A program made the position numbers and the translations under genes. Shown piece by piece: positions 14,277 through 20,561 of a DNA stretch of 20,561 nucleotides. Source of the stretch: an uncultured Campylobacter sp. GTDB lineage: Bacteria > Campylobacterota > Campylobacteria > Campylobacterales > Campylobacteraceae. The notes beneath the pieces are model-generated. The model did no database searches. It worked only from the letters and a program-made list of their open reading frames with translations, and was not told the DNA's origin. How positions within the stretch are numbered: position 1 is the stretch's first letter; every line of letters begins with the position of its first letter. The stretch covers positions 1 to 20,561 of the forward strand of contig NZ_CALIBF010000106.1 in assembly GCF_938045465.1 (NCBI RefSeq). Reading direction: 5' to 3'.

Positions 14277-15515
14277 ATGGACATAAACACACGGCGCTTT
14301 AAAAGCGAGTTTGAGCAGATAAGCCGCTTTGGGGCTTTGGCGGGCGGCGGGCTTACGCGGCTTGCGTTTTCGCGCGAGGATAAAGCGGCGCGCAACTTCC
14401 TCATATCGCTACTTCAAAAAGAAAATTTCAAGATCAAAATCGACGATATGGGCAATATTTTCGTTAAATTTATGGACGTTAAAAATCCCGATCTACCGTC
14501 CGTAAGTGCTGGCTCGCATATCGATAGCGTGCCGCAGGGCGGCTTTTACGACGGCACGCTAGGCGTCATGGCCGCTTTAGAGGCGATCCGCGCGGTGCGA
14601 GATAGCGGCGAAAAGCTTGCGCGACCGCTGGAGCTCATCGTCTTTGTTTGCGAGGAATCAAGCCGCTTTAAAATGGCGACCGTAGGCAGCAAGATAATTA
14701 GCGGTAAGCTCTCGCAAAAGCGGCTAGACGAGCTGAAGGATGGGGATGGAATTTCGCTGTTTGACGCCATGGAGGATTTCGGGCTAAATCCCGCAAATTT
14801 AAAAAGCTGCATCCTGCCCAAATCCAGCTTTCATAGCTATATCGAGCTTCATATCGAGCAGGGGCCGGTATTGCAGCGACGCGGCATCCCAGTAGGCATC
14901 GTCACGGGTATCGCCGCGCCCGTGCGATACGAGCTGCGGATCGAGGGTAGAGCCGATCACAGCGGTGCTACGCCGATGGATATGCGCTGCGACGCACTAG
15001 CTTGCGCTAGCGAGATCGTTTTAAGCGCGGAGAGGATCGCAAAGGCGGGCAAAACCACGGTCGCGACGACGGGCTATGCAAACGCGCTACCCGGCGTGCT
15101 AAACGTGATCCCCGGCTCCTGCACGCTAGGTCTTGATATACGCGATATAGACGAGGAGGCGCTTAGGGCGGTGGACGATAAAATTTGCGCCGCGATAAGT
15201 GAAATTTGCGCTCGCCGAGGGTGCAGATTTGAACTAAAAAATCTCATCAAGGATCGCCCCGTAAAGCTAAGCGAGGAGATGATAGCTCTGCTTGAGGGCT
15301 GCGCCGGCGAGCTTAAAATTCCAAGCCTAAGGCTTCCTAGCGGCGCGGGACACGACGCGATGAATATGACGGAGCTTGCGGATCGCGTGGGGATGCTTTT
15401 CGTGCCGTGCAAGGACGGCATCAGCCACAACGTAAATGAAAGTATAAACTGGCACGACGCGTTTGCCGCTACGAAGGTTCTAGCCGCGGCGATGTTAAGC
15501 TTAGCTAAAAAATAA
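14277..15515 (+). CDS. M20 Zn-dependent hydrolase (N-carbamoyl-L-amino acid hydrolase/allantoate amidohydrolase family)
   Basis: A 412-residue cytoplasmic hydrolase of the carbamoylase branch of M20. Motifs in order: SAGSHIDSVPQGGFYDGTLG at 78-97 with metal ligands H81 and D92; CEESSRF at 125-131 (E126/E127); LHIEQGPVL at 191-199 with H192; the dimerisation-lid segment GRADHSGATPMDMR at 224-237; and GHDAMNM (H359) and GISHNVNE (H384). The family cleaves N-carbamoyl amino acids, allantoate, ureidoglycolate or beta-ureidopropionate, and sequence does not separate these. No hydantoinase or allantoinase is adjacent, so the substrate is open; its peptidase neighbours suggest scavenging of N-blocked amino acids. 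First gene of an operon with gaps of only 10-12 nt. Confidence 0.88.
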   Translation: MDINTRRFKSEFEQISRFGALAGGGLTRLAFSREDKAARNFLISLLQKENFKIKIDDMGNIFVKFMDVKNPDLPSVSAGSHIDSVPQGGFYDGTLGVMAALEAIRAVRDSGEKLARPLELIVFVCEESSRFKMATVGSKIISGKLSQKRLDELKDGDGISLFDAMEDFGLNPANLKSCILPKSSFHSYIELHIEQGPVLQRRGIPVGIVTGIAAPVRYELRIEGRADHSGATPMDMRCDALACASEIVLSAERIAKAGKTTVATTGYANALPGVLNVIPGSCTLGLDIRDIDEEALRAVDDKICAAISEICARRGCRFELKNLIKDRPVKLSEEMIALLEGCAGELKIPSLRLPSGAGHDAMNMTELADRVGMLFVPCKDGISHNVNESINWHDAFAATKVLAAAMLSLAKK

Positions 15516-15526
15516 AGGAGAAAAAA

Positions 15527-16843
15527 ATGGATGCTATCGCACAAAAAGTAGAGGCGCTCAAAGGCGAGATGATCGGGGATCGTAGGTTTTTTCACTCGCA
15601 TCCCGAGACGGGTTGGTTCACCTTTTTTACGACCGCGGTTATCGCAGATCGTATGCAGCGCTTGGGCTATGAGATAAAGCTCGGTCGCGAGGTAGTAAAG
15701 GCCGAAGCCAGGCAGGGCGTAGGCAGTAAGGACGCCTGCGAGAAGGCGAAGCAGCGTGCCGAAGGGCTGCTAAATGCAGATCAGATAAAATTTCTTGATG
15801 CGATGGAGGATGGGCTAACGGGTCTCGTGGCCGAAATAGACACTGGGCGCGCGGGCAAGACGGTCGCTTTTAGATTTGATATAGACGGCGTGGACGTGAC
15901 CGAGAGCACGGACGCGGATCACCGCCCTTTTAAGGAGGGCTTTCGCTCCGACATTAGCGGCATCACGCACGCGTGCGGGCACGACGGGCATATCACGATG
16001 GGACTTGCTTTGGCAAAGCTGATCGCGCAAAACTTAGATGATTTCAACGGCAAATTTAGATTTATCTTTCAAACCGCCGAGGAGGGCACCAGGGGCGCCG
16101 TAGGTATGGAAGCTGCGGGCGTCACCAAGGGCGTGGATTATCTGCTTGGCGGTCATATCGGCTTTCAGGCAAACACCATGAGAGGTATCATCTGCGGTAC
16201 CAAAAAACTACTTGCGACTACTAAATTTGACATAAGCTTAAAAGGCAAGTCCGCTCATGCCGCGGGCGCGCCGCAAAATGGAGCCAACGCCCTGCTTGCC
16301 GCAGCTGAAATGGCGCTTGATATGCATGGCATCACTAGGCACGCAGACGGCGTCACGCGTATCAACGTAGGCGTGCTGCGCGCGGGCGAAGGGCGCAACG
16401 TCATCGCGCCTAACGGCTATCTCGCGTGCGAGACGCGCGGCGAGAGCACGGAACTGAATGAGTTTATGAAGGCCAAATGCATGGACATAGTGGAGGGCGT
16501 TTCTAAAATTTACGGCGTCAGCTACGACGTGCAGGTTACGGGCGGTACCGCAGGCGGCGATAGCGACGAGGCTACCACGCAGCTTTACGAAGATGCGGCG
16601 AAGGCATCGCCGTTTATCGACGATGATAAAATCGTAAGGGAGCTAAACTTCGGTGCATGCGAGGACTTCGCGCATTTTATGCGCTCGGTGCAAGATGCGG
16701 GCGGCAAAAGCGGATACTTGATGATCGGCACGACGCTTGCGGCGGGACATCACAACGCCAAATTCGACTTCGACGAGGACTCGCTGCTTGCGGGGGTGGA
16801 CGTGTATCTGCGCTGCGCGTATAAGCTAAACGGCAAAGCTTAA
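15527..16843 (+). CDS. abgA: AbgA-type amidohydrolase (M20D), p-aminobenzoyl-glutamate hydrolase-like
   Basis: The 438-residue product matches E. coli AbgA along its length from memory: the start FFHSHPETGWFTFFTTAVIA, LGYEIKLGREVV, AFRFDIDGVDVTE (D118), HACGHDGHITMGLALA with C150, H152 and H155, QTAEEGTRGA (E185/E186), a GGHIG histidine (H210), KSAHAAGAPQNGANALLAAA, and the C-terminal AAGHHNAKFDFDED. These are the two-metal M20D ligands. In E. coli, AbgA works with AbgB to split p-aminobenzoyl-glutamate imported by AbgT. Here neither AbgB nor AbgT is adjacent; the neighbour at 14277 belongs to another M20 branch. A broader N-acyl amino acid hydrolase role is therefore possible. AAAGGAG precedes the ATG by six bases. 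Confidence 0.88.
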   Translation: MDAIAQKVEALKGEMIGDRRFFHSHPETGWFTFFTTAVIADRMQRLGYEIKLGREVVKAEARQGVGSKDACEKAKQRAEGLLNADQIKFLDAMEDGLTGLVAEIDTGRAGKTVAFRFDIDGVDVTESTDADHRPFKEGFRSDISGITHACGHDGHITMGLALAKLIAQNLDDFNGKFRFIFQTAEEGTRGAVGMEAAGVTKGVDYLLGGHIGFQANTMRGIICGTKKLLATTKFDISLKGKSAHAAGAPQNGANALLAAAEMALDMHGITRHADGVTRINVGVLRAGEGRNVIAPNGYLACETRGESTELNEFMKAKCMDIVEGVSKIYGVSYDVQVTGGTAGGDSDEATTQLYEDAAKASPFIDDDKIVRELNFGACEDFAHFMRSVQDAGGKSGYLMIGTTLAAGHHNAKFDFDEDSLLAGVDVYLRCAYKLNGKA

Positions 16844-16853
16844 AGGAGATGAG

Positions 16854-17552
16854 ATGAAAAGAGCACTACTTCTAAGCGCTTCTAGTTACAAAGACAGCGG
16901 CTATCTGAACCACTGCAAGGGGTGGATCAAGGAATTTTTAGGAGATCTTTGGAAGGATGAAATTTTATTCATTCCGTTTGCGGGCGTTAGGCGTACAAAC
17001 GAACAATACGAGCAGAAGGTCGCGGACTGTTTGGGGAGCAACAATATCAGATCGATCCACCGATTCGCCGATATGAAAGCCGCCGTTAAAAATGCCAAAT
17101 CGATCTGCATCGGCGGCGGCAATACCTTCGTGCTGCTAAATGAGCTTTATAAATTTGATCTTTTGAGTGCGATCAAAGACGCTGTAGATAACGGTACGCC
17201 GTATTTCGGCTGGTCTGCGGGCGCAAACGTCGCGGGTAAGACTATGATGACTACTAACGATATGCCGATCGTCTTTCCGCCCTCGCCTGTGGCTTTGGGG
17301 ATCTTTCCGTATCAGATCAATCCGCATTTCATAAGCGGTAAAATTTCAAACCACAACGGCGAGAGCAGGGAGGAGCGGCTGGAGGAGTTTTTGATCGTCA
17401 ATCAAAACGACAGCGTCTATGCTATGCCCGAGGGCAGCGCGTTTTTGATAAACGGAAACGAGTGTGAGGTGATGGGGTATGCGGACGTGCTGAAATTCGA
17501 GTATAAAAAAGAGATCTCGCGCATCGCCGTGGGAAGTAAATTTAAAATTTAA
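16854..17552 (+). CDS. pepE: Peptidase E (alpha-aspartyl dipeptidase, S51)
   Basis: Cytoplasmic serine peptidase that cuts dipeptides with N-terminal aspartate (Asp-X), releasing free aspartate. The nucleophile is S121 in GWSAGANVAG, with D136 (TNDMP) and H158 (INPHF) completing the triad, each one residue offset from S120, D135 and H157 of the Salmonella enzyme. CIGGGNTFVLL at 85-95 is the conserved glycine-rich strand-turn. The 232-residue length is typical. AAAGGAG at 16842-16848 lies ten bases after the previous gene's coding end. Its place next to a C4-dicarboxylate carrier fits use of aspartate as a fumarate source. Confidence 0.93.
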   Translation: MKRALLLSASSYKDSGYLNHCKGWIKEFLGDLWKDEILFIPFAGVRRTNEQYEQKVADCLGSNNIRSIHRFADMKAAVKNAKSICIGGGNTFVLLNELYKFDLLSAIKDAVDNGTPYFGWSAGANVAGKTMMTTNDMPIVFPPSPVALGIFPYQINPHFISGKISNHNGESREERLEEFLIVNQNDSVYAMPEGSAFLINGNECEVMGYADVLKFEYKKEISRIAVGSKFKI

Positions 17553-17563
17553 AAGGAGTTATC

Positions 17564-18934
17564 GTGCAGACGTTTAGGTTACTTTTGGCGCTTGCGGGTA
17601 TCGTCGCAGTCGTCGCTTTGCTAATCATGAAAAAGGATACTAAAACCGTGCTTATCGGCGTGGGTCTGGTGCTGTGCGCGCTTTGTCTAAAGCCCCTGGA
17701 CGGGCTGGGCGCCTTTACCTCGTATATGACTAAAGCAGGGCTCATTAAGGCGATATGCGCCAGTATGGGTTTTGCCTTCGTGATGAAATTTACCGGCTGC
17801 GACCGCGCGCTCGTAAATTTACTCACCAGGCCCCTCGGCAATATCGGATTTTTATTGATCCCGCTCGTCGTGGCGCTTACATATTTTATCAATATCGCTA
17901 TCCCCTCCGCTGCGGGCTGCTCGGCTGCGGTCGGCGCTACGCTGATCCCCGTGATGATGGCTGCAGGCGTTAAGCCTGAGATGGCGGGAGCTGCGGTATT
18001 TGCGGGCACTTTCGGCGGCGTTTTGAGCCCCGGCTCGGCGCACAACGTATTCGTAGCCGATATGGTAAAAGCGCACAATCCATCCTACACGGTTCAAGAC
18101 GTCATCGGGGTGCAGTTTTCCAGCGCGATTACCGCTTTGATCGTAGTTTTGATCGTAATTAGCATAACGGCGATAGTTTGCAAAGACTACACCAAGGGGG
18201 TAAATTTCTTAGCGCAAAGAGAAAATTCCGCAGGTGCAGATGGCGCAAGCTCCGCCGCGGCAAGCTCCGCCTCATCCGCCGCCGGTTCAAATTTAGATGC
18301 GCAGCCTCAAAAAATAAACGTCTTACACGCGCTTATGCCGCTAGTGCCTTTGGTGATCTTAATCATCGGCGGTACGTCCAAGCTCAACACGATCTCCTTT
18401 CTTAAATGGACCAAGATGGGCGTTGCCGAGGCGATGCTACTGGGCGCTATCGTCACCATCGTCATTACTCTGAGCAACCCTCAAAAGATCACGAAAGAAT
18501 TTTTCAAGGGCATGGGTAGCGCGTATGCCGATATCATGGGTATCATCATCGCAGCGGGTGTCTTCGTCGCGGGTCTTAGCGCGTGCGGGGCGATCGATTT
18601 CGTAATCGAGTGGCTAAAGGGCGAGCAGGGCTACGTAAAATTCGGCGGCACCTTCGTTCCGTTTTTTATGGGCGTCGTAACGGGCTCGGGAGATGCGGCG
18701 GCGATGGCGTTTAACACCGCCGTGACCGTGCACGCCGATGCGTTAGGCTTTGAACAAGATAGGCTCGGTATGGCGGTTGCGATAAGCGGCGCGCTAGGCA
18801 GGAGCGCATCGCCGATCGCAGGCGCTTGCATCGTTTGTGCGGGACTTGCGATGGTAAGCCCTATTCAGATCGCTAAAAGAACGGCCCTAGGTATGTTTCT
18901 ATCCGTCTGCGTCATCGCATTTTTCATTTTGTAA
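17564..18934 (+). CDS. dcuC: DcuC-family C4-dicarboxylate transporter
   Basis: A 456-residue inner-membrane carrier with about twelve hydrophobic segments, matching the DcuC family of anaerobic C4-dicarboxylate transporters (fumarate/succinate exchange, succinate efflux). Typical stretches are NIAIPSAAGCSAAVGATLIP at 110-129, FAGTFGGVLSPGSAHNVFVA at 146-165 and the C-terminal VVTGSGDAAAMAFNTAV. A long cytoplasmic linker at about 220-250 is Ser/Ala-rich (ASSAAASSASSAAGS), probably lineage-specific padding. The start is GTG at 17564, supported by AAAAGGAG six bases upstream. Placed between peptidase E and PepT, it could export succinate or exchange aspartate/fumarate, or carry a different dicarboxylate such as an acidic peptide-derived product. 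It is not AbgT-like. Confidence 0.88.
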   Translation: MQTFRLLLALAGIVAVVALLIMKKDTKTVLIGVGLVLCALCLKPLDGLGAFTSYMTKAGLIKAICASMGFAFVMKFTGCDRALVNLLTRPLGNIGFLLIPLVVALTYFINIAIPSAAGCSAAVGATLIPVMMAAGVKPEMAGAAVFAGTFGGVLSPGSAHNVFVADMVKAHNPSYTVQDVIGVQFSSAITALIVVLIVISITAIVCKDYTKGVNFLAQRENSAGADGASSAAASSASSAAGSNLDAQPQKINVLHALMPLVPLVILIIGGTSKLNTISFLKWTKMGVAEAMLLGAIVTIVITLSNPQKITKEFFKGMGSAYADIMGIIIAAGVFVAGLSACGAIDFVIEWLKGEQGYVKFGGTFVPFFMGVVTGSGDAAAMAFNTAVTVHADALGFEQDRLGMAVAISGALGRSASPIAGACIVCAGLAMVSPIQIAKRTALGMFLSVCVIAFFIL

Positions 18935-18946
18935 AAGGAGCTTAAT

Positions 18947-20179
18947 ATGGATATCGTGCAGAGGTTTTTAAATTATACCAAGATCAACACCACCACAAAT
19001 AGAGCCGCGGGCGCTGCGGGCATAATGCCCTCAAACCCCAAGGAGCTCGAGCTTGCAAGGCTCATAAAAGGCGAGCTAGAAGCTCTAGGCATAAAAAATA
19101 TCAGCCTTAACGAGAAGTCGATTTTAATCGCTAAAATTCCCTCAAATTTAGACGCGTCCGCTCCGCGTGTGGCGTTTTTTGCCCATCTTGATACCAGCGC
19201 CGAGCAGACGAATGATACCAAAGCTCAGATCGTAAGATACGAAGGCGGCGATATCTGCCTGAATAAAGAGCTAGAGATCTATCTTAAAGAGAGCGAAAAT
19301 GAGGAGCTGCGAGATTACAAAGGAGACGAGATCATCGTAACGGACGGTACCAGCTTACTAGGCGCCGACGATAAGGCGGCGATTGCTGCGATCGTGAATG
19401 CGCTGGAATTTTTCGTCCAAAATCCGCAGATCAAACACGGCGAGATAATCGCCTGTTTCGTGCCGGACGAGGAGCAGGGCTTGCTAGGGGCAAAGGCGCT
19501 GGACATAAGCGAGGTAGGCGCGGATTTTGGCTACTGCCTTGATTGCTGCGGCGTCGGCGAGTTTATCTACGAGAATTGGAACGCGGGCGATTGCGTCGTT
19601 ACCTTCAAGGGCCAGTCCGCTCATCCGATGAACGCCAAGGGCAAGCTCGTAAATTCCTTGCTTTTGGCGCATAAGTTTATCTCGCTGCTGCCCGCGGGCG
19701 AGGCGCCCGAATACACAGAGGGCAAGGAGGGCTATTTTTGGGTCAAGGAGCTTAGCGGCAACAGCGCAAAAACCGTCCTAAAGATCGACGTGAGGGAATT
19801 TGACGAGAAAAGATACGAGCAGCGTATGGAATTTTTGCAAAAAACTGCGGACGGGCTTCGCGCGATCTGGGGCGATCGGATCGAAATTTCGCTAAACGAC
19901 CGCTACAAAAACGTCTATAACTTTTTGAAAAACGACGACGCGCCAGCAATTCGCTTTGCGAAGCAGGCTTTTAAAAGCCTAAATATCGAGCCCAAGATCA
20001 AGCCTATGCGAGGCGGCTACGACGGCGCCGTCATCTCCGCAAAGGGGCTGCCGTGCCCGAACCTCTTCACCGGCGGGCATAATTTCCACTCGATCTACGA
20101 GTATCTGCCCGTAGGCTCTTTAAAAGCGGCGAGCGAGGTAGTTAAGCAGATCATAACGCTAGTGGCGCCGCAAGCTTAG
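18947..20179 (+). CDS. pepT: Peptidase T (tripeptide aminopeptidase, M20B)
   Basis: Zn-dependent exopeptidase removing the N-terminal residue of tripeptides. Metal and catalytic motifs: H80 and D82 in AFFAHLDTS; D141 in LLGADDKAA; E175/E176 in VPDEEQG; D199 in YCLDCCG; and H381 in TGGHNFHS near the end. The dimerisation domain contains GQSAHPMNAKGKLVNSLL. The 410-residue length matches the family. AAAAGGAG precedes the ATG, 12 bases after dcuC. It is the last gene of the operon; no clear hairpin terminator follows. Confidence 0.95.
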   Translation: MDIVQRFLNYTKINTTTNRAAGAAGIMPSNPKELELARLIKGELEALGIKNISLNEKSILIAKIPSNLDASAPRVAFFAHLDTSAEQTNDTKAQIVRYEGGDICLNKELEIYLKESENEELRDYKGDEIIVTDGTSLLGADDKAAIAAIVNALEFFVQNPQIKHGEIIACFVPDEEQGLLGAKALDISEVGADFGYCLDCCGVGEFIYENWNAGDCVVTFKGQSAHPMNAKGKLVNSLLLAHKFISLLPAGEAPEYTEGKEGYFWVKELSGNSAKTVLKIDVREFDEKRYEQRMEFLQKTADGLRAIWGDRIEISLNDRYKNVYNFLKNDDAPAIRFAKQAFKSLNIEPKIKPMRGGYDGAVISAKGLPCPNLFTGGHNFHSIYEYLPVGSLKAASEVVKQIITLVAPQA

Positions 20180-20218
20180 TTCGGCCGCTTTCTGCTCCAC
20201 GCGCAGATTTGATTTTAA

Positions 20219-20470
20219 TTTAGCTCGTTCATTCCGCCGCGAAATTTTACCCTGCAGGACATAATTTTTGGCTCTGTGGCGACGGATGACGCGGGCTACG
20301 ACTACGACGCGGCTTTTAAGCGCTATCACTCGAGCGAGGAGATGGCGGAATTCCTGCTCGCGCTTTACGATAGCGACGCGTGCGTGGGCGCGGTGGATCG
20401 AAACAGCTTCGAGTTTAGCCTGCAAGCTGCGCGATTTGACTACGCGGTCAAACGCGTAAATTTAAGATGA
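20219..20470 (+). pseudogene. Probable 3' remnant of a gene, or a very small GTG-start protein
   Basis: The frame is open from 20219, just after a TAA, to a TGA at 20468-20470, and reads protein-like throughout (FTLQDIIFGSVATDDAGYDY, then FKRYHSSEEMAEFLLALYDS). It has no ATG; the first usual start is GTG at 20276, without a ribosome binding site at proper distance. This looks like the preserved end of a decayed or truncated gene. A functional 64-residue protein from the GTG is the alternative. I recognise no family. The rest of the 20180-20533 gap shows no other gene. Confidence 0.3.
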
Positions 20471-20503
20471 AAGCGGGTAAAATCATCCGCATCTTTTAGG
20501 GAA

Positions 20504-20509
20504 TATAAA
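20504..20509 (+). promoter_or_regulatory. Possible -10 of the last gene
   Basis: TATAAA lies 24 bases before the ATG at 20534, in an otherwise G+C-rich neighbourhood. No TGn or -35 element is visible. Confidence 0.3.
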
Positions 20510-20533
20510 TTTAAAGAAATTCAGGGAACGAAA

Positions 20534-20561
20534 ATGGGAAAATCGGCTCTTGTACTAGGCG
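20534..20561 (+). CDS. Start of a gene cut by the window edge
   Basis: ATG at 20534 with AGGGA about seven bases upstream, encoding MGKSALVLG before the window ends. A short basic start followed by a hydrophobic strand ending in Gly is how many NAD(P)-binding Rossmann proteins begin, but nine residues are too few to name a product. Confidence 0.45.

Noticed and set aside
17564..18934. AbgT-type p-aminobenzoyl-glutamate transporter next to AbgA
   Set aside because: The conserved stretches (IPSAAGCSAAVGATLIP, FAGTFGGVLSPGSAHN) fit DcuC, not AbgT.

Overview
The window looks like a stretch of chromosome from a Campylobacter-type epsilonproteobacterium (Campylobacterota). The protein set (PNPase, DNA topoisomerase I, dCTP deaminase, periplasmic asparaginase, AccB/AccC, DcuC, PepT) and the many AAATTT/TTTAAA words between genes both fit. 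The coding DNA is fairly G+C-rich for Campylobacter, which suggests one of the higher-GC oral species (C. gracilis-like). That assignment is an impression, not a computed result. I see no rRNA, tRNA, CRISPR array, insertion sequence or phage genes.

Layout. 1-1871 (+): the 3' end of pnp, followed 20 nt later by a tandem UspA-type stress protein. 1872-2269: hairpin-rich, no gene. 2270-2725 (+): an AT-rich orphan ORF. 2864-7946 (-): a compact run transcribed dcd > topA > phosphodiesterase > (possible 36-codon ORF) > cation/proton antiporter, with an extended -10 promoter in front of dcd. 8070-9119 (+): a secreted asparaginase divergent from dcd. 9120-9513: decaying repeats. 9514-11306 (+): accB-accC, the biotin carrier and biotin carboxylase of acetyl-CoA carboxylase. 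11307-12630: an AT-rich gene resembling the Abi-alpha/DUF4393 family, bracketed by two related ~200 bp direct repeats. 12630-13037: a hairpin cluster without a convincing gene. 13038-14039 (-): a TPR-like protein of unknown role. 14277-20179 (+): a five-gene operon (M20 carbamoylase-type hydrolase, AbgA-type amidohydrolase, peptidase E, DcuC-family carrier, peptidase T). 20180-20533: a probable gene remnant. The last 28 nt start another gene.

How the genes fit together. The right-hand operon is built for breaking down peptides and N-blocked amino acids. Peptidase E frees aspartate from Asp-X dipeptides, PepT trims tripeptides, the two amidohydrolases remove N-carbamoyl or N-acyl type groups, and the DcuC-type carrier moves C4-dicarboxylates. 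Asparaginase in the left half also yields aspartate, in the periplasm. In an organism living on amino acids and fumarate respiration these steps would meet at aspartate and fumarate; that link is inference.

Most unusual points: (1) the repeat-flanked, AT-rich putative abortive-infection gene downstream of accC; (2) a calcineurin-type phosphodiesterase whose catalytic core is split by about 180 residues of Asn/Ala/Leu/Ser-rich repeats; (3) structured intergenic DNA at 12803-13024 that could be a small RNA; (4) a 36-codon ORF with cysteines spaced exactly seven residues apart between two real genes.
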